Below are positions 1-6,047 of a DNA stretch of 7,678 nucleotides, piece by piece (position 1 is the first letter of the stretch; the number at the start of each line of letters is the position of its first letter). The stretch is taken from NCBI GenBank assembly GCA_945876665.1, contig CAMCPC010000053.1:1-7678 (forward strand), in the 5' to 3' direction. The notes under the pieces were generated by a model that had not been told where the DNA came from, ran no database searches, and saw nothing but the letters and a program-made list of their open reading frames with translations. The position numbers and the translations under genes were made by a program. Source of the DNA: an uncultured Oscillospiraceae bacterium (lineage in GTDB: Bacteria; Bacillota; Clostridia; UBA1381).

Positions 1-101
1 GGCGGCTATCAGCCGCCCGCCGTACACATTTCAATTCGGGCGGATAATATCCGCTCCTACGAACGCACGCCATCGGTTACGCCGATAAACAATAATTTAT
101 C
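1..101. repeat. Cluster of short GC-rich inverted repeats in intergenic DNA
   Basis: No gene is visible here. Four hairpins can be read directly. GGCGGC (1-6) pairs with GCCGCC (12-17) around TATCA. GGGCGGAT (38-45) pairs with ATCCGCTC (49-56) around AAT, with one G-T wobble. ATCGG (72-76) pairs with CCGAT (82-86). GATAAA (84-89) pairs with TTTATC (96-101), overlapping the third. The first two share a pattern, a GGCGG arm, a short AT-containing centre and a CCGC arm, which resembles small dispersed hairpin repeats found between genes in many clostridial genomes. None is followed by a T-tract, so they are not obvious terminators. The repeat interpretation is an inference, because only this copy of the region is visible. 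Confidence 0.45.
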
Positions 102-123
102 ATAAAAATAATCAAAAAAATAC

Positions 124-152
124 TTGACAAGTTAGTATTCATCTGGTATAAT
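124..152 (+). promoter_or_regulatory. Sigma-A promoter of the infC-rpmI-rplT operon
   Basis: The -35 box TTGACA (124-129) and the -10 box TATAAT (147-152) are both perfect consensus, separated by exactly 17 bases. The DNA just upstream (about 100-122) is A/T-rich with A-tracts, as in UP elements of strong promoters. Transcription should begin near 159, leaving a leader of about 140 nt before infC. Confidence 0.9.
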
Positions 153-158
153 ATATCA

Positions 159-299
159 GAAATGAAAACAAGCAGAACAATCCGTTCTCACCGTACGGCG
201 AAGGCTTTGCGGTAAATACATAAGCTGTCTTATGGGACAGAAGTGTGTTACGGGTGTGTTTTGCAGCCGTTTTTTTGTGTTTTAAGGGAGGGATTAACC
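159..299 (+). ncRNA. Structured infC leader, candidate L20 leader (autoregulatory attenuator)
   Basis: This is the untranslated leader between the predicted transcription start and infC. It contains two overlapping, mutually exclusive hairpins: CATAAG (219-224) with CTTATG (229-234), and CTGTC (225-229) with GACAG (236-240). It also holds a terminator-like hairpin at 250-276. The 5' arm of that hairpin can instead pair with upstream CACCGTA (189-195 against 249-256, with one bulged G). Its 3' arm GCCGT (266-270) can pair with ACGGC (195-199). In Bacillota, infC-rpmI-rplT is known to be controlled by the L20 leader, where excess L20 promotes premature termination. Gene order, leader length and alternative pairings fit that model, but no covariance-model match could be run. 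Confidence 0.6.
250..276 (+). terminator. Possible attenuator hairpin ahead of infC
   Basis: ACGG (250-253) pairs with CCGT (267-270). A G-G mismatch follows, then TG (255-256) pairs with CA (264-265) around a seven-base loop. A run of seven T (270-276) completes an intrinsic-terminator layout. The stem is short and imperfect, so it would be a weak or conditional terminator. It ends 8 bases before the infC Shine-Dalgarno sequence, which is the usual position for leader attenuation. Confidence 0.5.
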
Positions 300-812
300 A
301 TTAGTAAGAATGATTTGCAGATTAACGAACAAATCCGCGATGCTGAAATTCGTGTTGTATCAGCAGACGGCGAACAGCTTGGTCTGATGAGCGCAAAGGA
401 AGCACAGGACATCGCATACGAAAAGGGAATGGATTTGGTCAAAATTGCGCCGCAGGCAAAGCCGCCTGTATGCAAAATTATGGACTACGGAAAGTATAAG
501 TTCGAGCTTAACAAGCGTGAAAAGGAAAACAGAAAGAACCAGAAGGTTATAAATATCAAAGAGGTTCAGCTGTCACCGTCGATTGATACAAATGATTTCA
601 ATACGAAGTGCAACCACGCAATCAAGTTCCTTAAAAAGGGCGATAAGGTAAAGGTAATTGTCCGTTTCCGCGGCCGTGAGGTAAGTCATTCGCAGATTGG
701 TTATACCTTGCTTGAAAAGTTTGCCGAGCAGGCAAAGGAAGCAGGCAGCATTGAAAAGGCTGCTAAGCTTGAGGGCAGAAACATGACAATGTTTCTTGCA
801 CCGCTATCATAA
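300..812 (+). CDS. infC: Translation initiation factor IF-3 (AUU start)
   Basis: IF-3 binds the 30S subunit, blocks premature joining of 50S and checks the start codon-initiator tRNA pairing. The 170-residue product has the normal family length. The N-terminal domain opens with NDLQINEQIRD (about 4-14). The IF-3 signature follows at about 54-69 (KPPVCKIMDYGKYKFE), then a lysine-rich linker (about 70-88), and the C-terminal domain ends with EGRNMTMFLAP (158-168). I place the start at the ATT at 300: homology begins there and AGGGAGGG (285-292) lies 7 bases upstream. The in-frame GTG at 243 would add 19 unrelated residues and read through the leader hairpin. A rare AUU start is known for E. coli infC, where it allows IF-3 to repress its own translation; the same is plausible here. 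It is the first gene of the operon, 36 bases before rpmI. Confidence 0.95.
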   Translation: MSKNDLQINEQIRDAEIRVVSADGEQLGLMSAKEAQDIAYEKGMDLVKIAPQAKPPVCKIMDYGKYKFELNKREKENRKNQKVINIKEVQLSPSIDTNDFNTKCNHAIKFLKKGDKVKVIVRFRGREVSHSQIGYTLLEKFAEQAKEAGSIEKAAKLEGRNMTMFLAPLS

Positions 813-848
813 TAGACAATTTTTAAATTCGGAAGGAGTGTTAAAGCT

Positions 849-1052
849 ATGCCTAAGACTAAGATAAAGACACACAGAGGCGCTGCTAAGAGATTTAACG
901 TTACAAAGAATGGTAAGGTTAAGATGAACAAGGCGTTCAGAAGACATATTCTGAACAAGAAGACTACTAAGAGAAAAAGACATCTGAGAAAACAGGCTTA
1001 CTGCTCAAAGGCTAATGCAGCAGTTATCAAGAAGCTAATTCCTTACAAATAA
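849..1052 (+). CDS. rpmI: 50S ribosomal protein L35
   Basis: L35 is a small, very basic protein of the large ribosomal subunit. The 67-residue product is close to the usual 64-66 and carries the family's N-terminal signature ([15 protein letters not shown] at 2-16, then VTKNGKVK). A stretch dense in lysine and arginine follows (about 26-48) and binds 23S rRNA. The Shine-Dalgarno GGAAGGAG (831-838) sits 10 bases before the ATG. It lies between infC and rplT in the conserved order, with 24 bases to rplT. An antisense open frame over this region (701-958) is a shadow. Confidence 0.97.
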   Translation: MPKTKIKTHRGAAKRFNVTKNGKVKMNKAFRRHILNKKTTKRKRHLRKQAYCSKANAAVIKKLIPYK

Positions 1053-1076
1053 TTCGAAAGAGAGGTAGAAAAACTA

Positions 1077-1430
1077 ATGGCAAGAGTAAAAGGTGCATTA
1101 AATACAAGAAAAAGACATAAGAGAGTATTAAAGCTTGCTAAGGGCTTCAGAGGTGCTGAAAGTAAGCAGTTCAGAGTTGCCAATCAGGCTGTTATGCGTT
1201 CAATGCAGAATGCTTATGTGGGCAGAAAAAGAAAGAAGAGAGATTTCCGTCGTCTTTGGATTGCAAGAATTTCTGCTGCATGCAAGATGAACGGCATGAA
1301 CTACTCAACATTCATGAACGGTCTTAAGAAGTCAGGTATTGACCTTAACAGAAAGGTTCTTTCAGAAATCGCTATCGCTGACAGTGCTGCTTTCGCAAAG
1401 CTTGTTGAAACAGCTAAGTCTGCTCTTTAA
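1077..1430 (+). CDS. rplT: 50S ribosomal protein L20
   Basis: L20 is an early-binding protein essential for assembly of the large subunit, and in bacteria it represses its own operon by binding the mRNA leader. The 117-residue product matches the family length. A basic N-terminal extension ([20 protein letters not shown], 1-20) is followed by [19 protein letters not shown] (22-40). The globular C-terminal RNA-binding domain spans about 60-117 and includes RRLWIARI (58-65) and [12 protein letters not shown] (74-85). The Shine-Dalgarno AAGAGAGG (1058-1065) lies 11 bases before the ATG. It is the last gene of the operon and is followed 13 bases later by a terminator. By analogy with other Bacillota it is the likely ligand of the infC leader. 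Confidence 0.97.
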   Translation: MARVKGALNTRKRHKRVLKLAKGFRGAESKQFRVANQAVMRSMQNAYVGRKRKKRDFRRLWIARISAACKMNGMNYSTFMNGLKKSGIDLNRKVLSEIAIADSAAFAKLVETAKSAL

Positions 1431-1443
1431 TTTTAATTTTGCT

Positions 1444-1479
1444 AAAAAAGACAGATTATTGCTAATCTGTCTTTTTTTT
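1444..1479 (+). terminator. Intrinsic terminator of infC-rpmI-rplT
   Basis: AGACAGATTA (1449-1458) pairs perfectly with TAATCTGTCT (1463-1472) around the loop TTGC. A run of T ends at 1479 and an A-run precedes the stem. This ends the ribosomal operon and separates it from the downstream cyclase gene. Confidence 0.93.
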
Positions 1480-1501
1480 GTGCCATTTTTACAAATTACT
1501 C

Positions 1502-1530
1502 TTGATTAAATGTATAAAAAATTATATAAT
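1502..1530 (+). promoter_or_regulatory. Promoter of the GGDEF gene
   Basis: TTGATT (1502-1507) and TATAAT (1525-1530) are separated by 17 bases. The -10 is consensus and the -35 matches four of six. Transcription would start near 1537, giving a leader of about 35 nt that contains AGAGGAAAGG (1551-1560) as the ribosome binding site. Confidence 0.75.
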
Positions 1531-1571
1531 AGTAAAAAGTATCCTAATATAGAGGAAAGGCTTATATTAAT

Positions 1572-2618
1572 ATGAAAATTTTAGGTGAAAAATACATAAG
1601 TGGTATATATGCGAAGGTTGTTATTTTTTCGATGATAATACATATATCGTATATATTTATTTTCGGATTCCTTTCGCTGATGCTTCCTATGTATTATAAT
1701 ATATTCAGTGTCTTTTTTTACATAATGATGTTGTTTGCGATTAAAAAGGGCTTTTATCGTTTTGGGGTGACGGCGGTTCATGCGGAAGTATCCCTTTTTG
1801 TGATTGTATGCACGCTGACAGGTGCTGCGGGAGTGAATATGAAAATGTATCTTCTGGCGATAGCGTCCCTTGTGTATTTTTGTCCGTACAGGCATAAATC
1901 AATCCCGTATATCTTTTCGATAGCGGAAATTATTTTGTACGTTATCCTTGAGCTGTTTGAGCAATTCTATGCCGCCGCGCCGGCAATGCGAGATGCTGCA
2001 GTGATATTTCTGAAGCTGTATAATGCCTGCGTAGTTTTTGGTATAATGCTGGTAAGCGCATTTTTATCAGACGTATCTGCGGCTGTAACAAGAAAAAGAC
2101 TGACAGATGAAAACAAAGCTCTGACAAAGCTTGCAAATTATGATCAGCTTACAGGCCTGCAAAGCAGATATTTGTTTTTAAAGAGAGTTGAAACGAATAA
2201 GGAAAAGTATGCCATGACGGTATGTATAGGGGATATAGATGATTTCAAGGTAATAAATGATACGTATGGTCATATTTACGGAGATTATGTTTTACAGAAG
2301 ATTGCGGAAATAATGCGAGGATTTTTTGAGTCTGAAAAAGCAGATATATGTAGGTGGGGAGGAGAAGAAATTCTTCTTACGGTTTATGATATTCCTTTTG
2401 AGGAAGTATATGATAAGATAGAGCAGCTGAGAAAAACAATTTCGGAATATGATTTCTGTTATGAGAATGTTACTTCAAAGGTTACAATGACCTTCGGAAT
2501 GTATCAGAGAAATGCGGAGGAGAAGGTAATTGATCTGATTGAAAAGGCTGACCGTCTTTTATATAAGGGAAAAACAAAGGGGAAAAACGTAGTAGTAAAA
2601 AAGGAACTATCGCGTTAA
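1572..2618 (+). CDS. Membrane-anchored diguanylate cyclase (GGDEF domain)
   Basis: The likely activity is synthesis of cyclic di-GMP from two GTP. The 348-residue protein begins with a hydrophobic half of about five or six membrane segments (roughly 16-38, 42-58, 70-88, 92-104, 112-130 and 143-166), not assignable by eye to a named sensor family. A short helical linker leads to the GGDEF domain. Visible motifs are DQLTGLQSR (191-199), the metal/GTP-binding DIDDFK (221-226), NDTYGHIYGD (229-238), the active-site GGEEI (263-267, usual GGDEF or GGEEF) and C-terminal ADRLLYKGKTKGKN (326-339). Catalytic acidic residues are kept, so it is probably active. The usual RxxD inhibitory site upstream of GGEE is not evident (Ser254 and Ala257 in the expected places). 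The first part uses many ATA isoleucine codons, unlike the flanking ribosomal genes. It has its own promoter and terminator. The signal sensed is unknown. Confidence 0.9.
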   Translation: MKILGEKYISGIYAKVVIFSMIIHISYIFIFGFLSLMLPMYYNIFSVFFYIMMLFAIKKGFYRFGVTAVHAEVSLFVIVCTLTGAAGVNMKMYLLAIASLVYFCPYRHKSIPYIFSIAEIILYVILELFEQFYAAAPAMRDAAVIFLKLYNACVVFGIMLVSAFLSDVSAAVTRKRLTDENKALTKLANYDQLTGLQSRYLFLKRVETNKEKYAMTVCIGDIDDFKVINDTYGHIYGDYVLQKIAEIMRGFFESEKADICRWGGEEILLTVYDIPFEEVYDKIEQLRKTISEYDFCYENVTSKVTMTFGMYQRNAEEKVIDLIEKADRLLYKGKTKGKNVVVKKELSR

Positions 2619-2628
2619 AAAGAGCATA

Positions 2629-2660
2629 GGGACTATTGCTAAAAGCAACAGTCCCTTTTT
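2629..2660. terminator. Terminator between the convergent GGDEF gene and malQ
   Basis: GGGACT (2629-2634) pairs with AGTCCC (2650-2655). After one A-C mismatch, TTGC (2636-2639) pairs with GCAA (2645-2648) around a five-base loop, and TTTTT follows (2656-2660). It is a good + strand terminator, starting 10 bases after the GGDEF stop. Read on the - strand, the same stem follows the malQ stop by 6 bases, but its T-tract is interrupted (TATGCTCTTTTT). It is therefore probably bidirectional but weaker for malQ. Confidence 0.85.
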
Positions 2661-2661
2661 G

Positions 2662-4137
2662 TTATCTCTCACATCTGCCGTATGTACGTGTAATATCGGC
2701 AATCTTTGCAGCAAGCTTCTTTGTTGCATCACGCTTACCCATGCGCCACTGCCAGTTGCCGCCAAGTATGGACGGAGTATTCATTCTGCCCTCGCTGCCA
2801 AGCTCCAGATAGTCCTGCATCTGTATAATTGCGGTGTCGCTGACGCTTGCCATAGCGGTTTTAATCAGCTTCCATAAAATATCGCCCTCTGTGTCAAGAT
2901 ACTTTTTGCAGAAATCAAGAGTGTCCTTGTCAAGCTCCTCTATCCAGCCAAGAATAGTGTTATTATCGTGTGTTCCCACATACACAACGCTGTTTGAAGT
3001 GTATGTGTGCGGCAGGTAATTGCTTTCCTCACGCGGATCAAAGGCGAATTCAAGCACCTTCATACCGGGGAATCCCGAATCTTTAAGCATTTTGTGTACA
3101 TCCTCTGTAAGGAAGCCTAAATCCTCCGCGATAATCGGCAGCTCACCAAGCTCTTCTTTGACCGCATTAAATAAATCCATGCCTGGGCCTTTGCGCCATT
3201 TGCCGTTTTCGGCGGTTTTGTCGCCGTAGGGGATTGAATAATATCCCTCAAAGCCGCGGAAATGGTCAATGCGCACTATGTCGTAAAGCGTGGTTGCCGC
3301 TTGTATTCTGTCAATCCACCAATTGTAGCCAAATTCCTTATGACGTTCCCAGTTGTAAATGGGATTGCCCCAAAGCTGACCTGTAGGGGAGAATGCGTCG
3401 GGCGGGCAGCCTGCAACGGCGGTAGGCATTAAATCCTCGTCCAGCTCAAACAAATCGGGATATACCCATACATCGGCGCTGTCAAGTGCAACGTAAATCG
3501 GGATGTCACCGATTATAGAAATACCGTTTTCGTTTGCGTACTCTTTCAGCTTGTTCCATTGCTCAAAGAATTTAAACTGCAAAAACTCCCAGAACATCAC
3601 GTCATCTTCATGTTCAGACTTAAATTCCCACAGCGAATGTGAGTCGCGTTTTCTTAACCCCTCGTCCCATTCAAGCCATGACTTGCCGCCATTTGCGTCC
3701 TTTATACTCATGAACAGCGCGTAATTTGAAATCCATTTTTCGTTTTTCTGCAAAAATTCGTTAAACTCGGTTAAATCACCCTTTTTAAAACGGTTAAATG
3801 CCTTTCTGAGCACCTTGAAACGATTATTGTAAATGATTTCGTAGTCGACATTTTTGCTGTTTTTGCCCCATTTAAGCTTTGAATAATCAGCCTTTTTCAA
3901 AAGCCCCTCCTCGCAAAGAATATCAAGGTCAATAAAGTACGGATTGCCTGCATTGGTCGAAAATGACTGATACGGTGAGTCACCGTAGCTTGTAGGTCCT
4001 ATGGGCAGTATCTGCCAGCAGCTCTGCTTTGCAGCTTTAAGAAAGTCTACAAATTTGTATGCTTCCTTTCCCGTTGTTCCGATGCCGTATTCTGACGGCA
4101 GTGATGATATGTGTAATAAAATTCCGCTTGTTCTCAT
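2662..4137 (-). CDS. malQ: 4-alpha-glucanotransferase (amylomaltase, GH77)
   Basis: This cytoplasmic enzyme transfers alpha-1,4-glucan segments between maltodextrins, releasing glucose, in maltose or glycogen metabolism. The 491-residue product has normal GH77 length. The N-terminus has GILLHISSLPSEYGIGT (5-21) and GDSPYQS (52-58). The donor-site loop is PTGQLWGNPIYNW (251-263). The catalytic nucleophile is Asp291 in RIDHFRG (289-295), the acid/base is Glu338 in AEDLG (337-341), and the third carboxylate is Asp391 in GTHDNN (388-393). The family triad is therefore complete. I chose the ATG at 4137 because homology starts at MRTSGILLH and AGGGAGA (4144-4150) lies 6 bases upstream. An in-frame ATG at 4245 would add 36 unrelated residues and overlap the HAD gene. 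It is second in the operon, 17 bases after the HAD stop. Confidence 0.96.
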   Translation of the reverse strand: MRTSGILLHISSLPSEYGIGTTGKEAYKFVDFLKAAKQSCWQILPIGPTSYGDSPYQSFSTNAGNPYFIDLDILCEEGLLKKADYSKLKWGKNSKNVDYEIIYNNRFKVLRKAFNRFKKGDLTEFNEFLQKNEKWISNYALFMSIKDANGGKSWLEWDEGLRKRDSHSLWEFKSEHEDDVMFWEFLQFKFFEQWNKLKEYANENGISIIGDIPIYVALDSADVWVYPDLFELDEDLMPTAVAGCPPDAFSPTGQLWGNPIYNWERHKEFGYNWWIDRIQAATTLYDIVRIDHFRGFEGYYSIPYGDKTAENGKWRKGPGMDLFNAVKEELGELPIIAEDLGFLTEDVHKMLKDSGFPGMKVLEFAFDPREESNYLPHTYTSNSVVYVGTHDNNTILGWIEELDKDTLDFCKKYLDTEGDILWKLIKTAMASVSDTAIIQMQDYLELGSEGRMNTPSILGGNWQWRMGKRDATKKLAAKIADITRTYGRCER

Positions 4138-4154
4138 ATAAATTCTCCCTAAGT

Positions 4155-4814
4155 TTAGTTTATCAGCTGTAGTATTACGTGCGGATTTTCCACAATATAG
4201 TCCGCGCCCGCCTGCACAAGCTCCGTCCTTGTGCGGAAACCCCACAGCACTCCGACAGATGTCATACCGGCATTTTTTGCGGTAAATATGTCCACGTTTG
4301 TGTCACCGAGGAAAAGACATTCATCAGGCTGCGCACCGAGATTTTCGGCGATTTTCAATGCCGTGTAAGGATTCGGCTTTGTGGGCATACCGTCAATGAC
4401 ACCGCATACAGTGTCGAAATAGTCTTTACCGAATATAGTGTCCGTCACAAAGTGTACCACATTGTCCGGCTTATTGGAGCAGACTGCAATTTTTATGCCC
4501 TTATTTTTAAGCGCTGCAAGAAGCTCACGTATGCCGTCATAGGCGTCGGTATCGTAAAGGTAGTCCTTTTCGTAATTCTCGTCGTAAACGTCGCGTACAT
4601 TTTCAAACATTTCAGGTGTGTCGGCATTGTGGACGCTCAGTATTCTGTGAATAAGCTTGTCGCGCCCGTCACCGACATATATTTTGTAGTCCTCAACAGG
4701 AATTGCACTCATTCCGTATGCTGCAAGCGCCATATTGCCGAAATGTGCGATGGCGCGTATTGTGTCCGTAAGCGTTCCGTCAAGGTCAAATATACATGCT
4801 TTGATTTTATTCAT
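4155..4814 (-). CDS. HAD-family phosphatase, phosphoglycolate phosphatase-like
   Basis: The 219-residue protein is a HAD subfamily IA hydrolase that should remove phosphate from a small metabolite. All four motifs are visible: nucleophile and acid Asp10 and Asp12 in FDLDGTLTD (9-17), Ser113 in CSNK (112-115), Lys146 in TKPNP (145-149), and Asp171 and Asp175 in GDTNVD (170-175). Residues about 18-85 form the helical cap. The SNKPD and VLWGFR features resemble phosphoglycolate phosphatase (Gph) and the pyrophosphatase PpaX, but the substrate cannot be decided from sequence; a sugar-phosphate substrate is possible given malQ. The Shine-Dalgarno GGGAG (4822-4826) precedes the ATG by 7 bases. It is first in a two-gene operon with malQ. 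A 218-residue antisense open frame (4179-4835) is a shadow. Confidence 0.9.
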   Translation of the reverse strand: MNKIKACIFDLDGTLTDTIRAIAHFGNMALAAYGMSAIPVEDYKIYVGDGRDKLIHRILSVHNADTPEMFENVRDVYDENYEKDYLYDTDAYDGIRELLAALKNKGIKIAVCSNKPDNVVHFVTDTIFGKDYFDTVCGVIDGMPTKPNPYTALKIAENLGAQPDECLFLGDTNVDIFTAKNAGMTSVGVLWGFRTRTELVQAGADYIVENPHVILQLIN

Positions 4815-4834
4815 AATATCACTCCCAATTATTA

Positions 4835-4863
4835 ATTATATATCGGAAAGAGTGTTATGTCAA
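4835..4863 (-). promoter_or_regulatory. Consensus promoter of the HAD-malQ operon
   Basis: On the - strand, TTGACA (4863-4858) and TATAAT (4840-4835) are both perfect consensus with a 17-base spacer. The expected start near 4828 leaves a leader of only about 14 nt, so the Shine-Dalgarno sequence (4826-4822) begins almost at the 5' end. No operator-like repeat or catabolite-response element was recognised around it. Confidence 0.88.
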
Positions 4864-4895
4864 TGTGAATAGATTGTGAATTTTTTTATATATAC

Positions 4896-4924
4896 TTGAT
4901 TTTTGAAAATCTCTGTGTTAGTAT
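4896..4924 (+). promoter_or_regulatory. Possible promoter of the lipoprotein gene
   Basis: TTGATT (4896-4901) and TAGTAT (4919-4924) are 17 bases apart, each matching four of six consensus positions. It is divergent from the HAD-malQ promoter, the two -35 boxes being about 33 bases apart. The ribosome binding site AGGAAAGGA (4958-4966) lies downstream. A small hairpin CTTC-TACA-GAAG (4935-4946) is also present, of unknown significance. Confidence 0.5.
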
Positions 4925-4974
4925 ATGTGTGAAGCTTCTACAGAAGGGAAAGTAAATAGGAAAGGAATTTTATT

Positions 4975-5577
4975 ATGAAAAAGAGATTAATTATTATAAC
5001 TGCGGCTTTGATACTTGCTATGTCAGCGGCAGGCTGCGGTCAGAAAACAAATAATACAGGTACTTCACAGAATAACACACAGCAGACAGACGCGTCAGGT
5101 GCTTATGAGAACAACGGCACACAGAAAAGCGGTGAAGATGTTGTTTATTCCGAACAGGTAGATATGGAAAAAGTTGAGGGCGAGGCAGCCACATCGGATT
5201 CTGATAAGAAGGAATATAAGGGCGATTTGGGCGATGTCGAGGTGACAATCGAGGATGCCAAGCTTATAAGCTATGAGGATGAGGATGTTGCCGTGGTTTC
5301 CTTCATATATAAGAATAACGGCAATCAGGCGATGCCGTTCACAGGTAAGCTTAATGTTGAAGCGTATCAGAATGACGGTAAGCTGCCGCCGGCTGTTGTC
5401 AGTGGGGTTGAAGGGGTTGAACTGCTGTCAATGTCCGAGAATGTAGAACCCGGTGATACGATAACTGTACAGAAGGCGTTTAAACTCAGAGATAAATCAC
5501 CTATGACAGTTGAAGTAAGAGAGTTTGTAATGGATGAAAATTCTTCTGACGGACTTGTTAAGGTATTTAATTTCTAA
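4975..5577 (+). CDS. Secreted lipoprotein, DUF5067/DUF4352-like domain
   Basis: The 200-residue product has a lipoprotein signal peptide: positive MKKR, hydrophobic LIIITAALILAM and a lipobox SAAGC with the lipidated Cys21. It should therefore be anchored on the outside of the membrane. Residues 22-85 are a low-complexity linker rich in Asn, Thr, Gln, Ser, Glu and Lys. Residues about 86-186 form a beta-rich domain with alternating strands (VEVTIEDAKLI, VAVVSFIYKNN, KLNVEAYQND, TITVQKAFKL, MTVEVREFV). This pattern is typical of the Ig-like DUF5067/DUF4352 domains of Bacillota lipoproteins. The family assignment is by pattern, not search, and no function is established. AGGAAAGGA (4958-4966) is 8 bases before the ATG. 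It is monocistronic, with a terminator 13 bases after the stop. Confidence 0.85.
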   Translation: MKKRLIIITAALILAMSAAGCGQKTNNTGTSQNNTQQTDASGAYENNGTQKSGEDVVYSEQVDMEKVEGEAATSDSDKKEYKGDLGDVEVTIEDAKLISYEDEDVAVVSFIYKNNGNQAMPFTGKLNVEAYQNDGKLPPAVVSGVEGVELLSMSENVEPGDTITVQKAFKLRDKSPMTVEVREFVMDENSSDGLVKVFNF

Positions 5578-5590
5578 ATAGTAAAAAAAG

Positions 5591-5618
5591 AAACCGACTG
5601 CGATTGCAGTCGGTTTTT
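5591..5618. terminator. Bidirectional terminator between the lipoprotein gene and rpsI
   Basis: AAACCGACTGC (5591-5601) pairs perfectly with GCAGTCGGTTT (5606-5616) around GATT. On the + strand it runs into TTTTT (5614-5618). On the - strand the stem runs into TTTCTTTTTTT (5593-5583), so it can end both the lipoprotein transcript and the rplM-rpsI transcript. Confidence 0.93.
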
Positions 5619-5638
5619 GTGTATAATCTGTAATACAA

Positions 5639-6034
5639 TTATCTCTTTGAGAACTGTGGAGCACGACGAGCGGCCTTTAGACCGTACTTCTTTCTTTCCT
5701 TCATTCTTGAGTCTCTTGTAAGGAAGCCTGCTGCCTTAAGATCAGCTCTGTAAGCGTCTGTGTCAACTTCAAGAAGCGCTCTTGAAATACCGTGACGGAT
5801 TGCGCCTGCCTGACCTGTAAAGCCGCCGCCCTCAACCTTTGCGATTACGTCGAACTTATCTGTTGTCTTTGTAAGCTCAAGCGGCTGACGAACGATTAGC
5901 TTCAATGTTTCAAGACCAAAATAATCATCAATTGATCTGCCGTTTATTGTAATGCTTCCGTTGCCCGGAACAAGACGAACTCTTGCAACAGAAGACTTTC
6001 TTCTACCTGTACCGTAGTATTGTTCTTTTGCCAT
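5639..6034 (-). CDS. rpsI: 30S ribosomal protein S9
   Basis: S9 belongs to the head of the small subunit; its C-terminal tail reaches the P-site tRNA. The 131-residue product has the family length. The start [18 protein letters not shown] (4-21) is characteristic. The signature [19 protein letters not shown] spans 69-87, and the basic tail includes [18 protein letters not shown] (107-124) and ends in the conserved SKR. The Shine-Dalgarno AGGAGG (6048-6043) overlaps the last base of the rplM stop codon, with 13 bases between the genes, so translation of the two is probably coupled. It is the last gene of the rplM-rpsI operon and is followed by the terminator at 5591-5618. Confidence 0.97.
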   Translation of the reverse strand: MAKEQYYGTGRRKSSVARVRLVPGNGSITINGRSIDDYFGLETLKLIVRQPLELTKTTDKFDVIAKVEGGGFTGQAGAIRHGISRALLEVDTDAYRADLKAAGFLTRDSRMKERKKYGLKAARRAPQFSKR

Positions 6035-6047
6035 TATATTGTCCTCC

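Noticed and set aside
1..17. GC-rich hairpin as terminator of a gene left of the window
   Set aside because: No T-tract follows on the + strand, and the left flank is not visible, so termination cannot be supported; listed with the hairpin cluster instead.
243..299. GTG start extending infC by 19 residues
   Set aside because: The added residues have no IF-3 similarity, cover the leader terminator hairpin and lack a good ribosome binding site, whereas the ATT at 300 has an ideal one.
1581..1895. 104-residue open frame on the - strand opposite the GGDEF gene
   Set aside because: Histidine, arginine and lysine-rich composition typical of an antisense shadow of hydrophobic coding DNA; no ribosome binding site or family resemblance.
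4138..4245. Upstream ATG at 4245 extending malQ by 36 residues
   Set aside because: It would overlap the end of the HAD gene, the extra residues are the HAD coding strand read in another frame, and the GH77 N-terminus with its Shine-Dalgarno is at 4137.
4179..4835. 218-residue open frame on the + strand opposite the HAD gene
   Set aside because: It is antisense to a complete HAD protein with all motifs, has no recognisable domain, and ends by crossing the HAD promoter region; it is a coding shadow.
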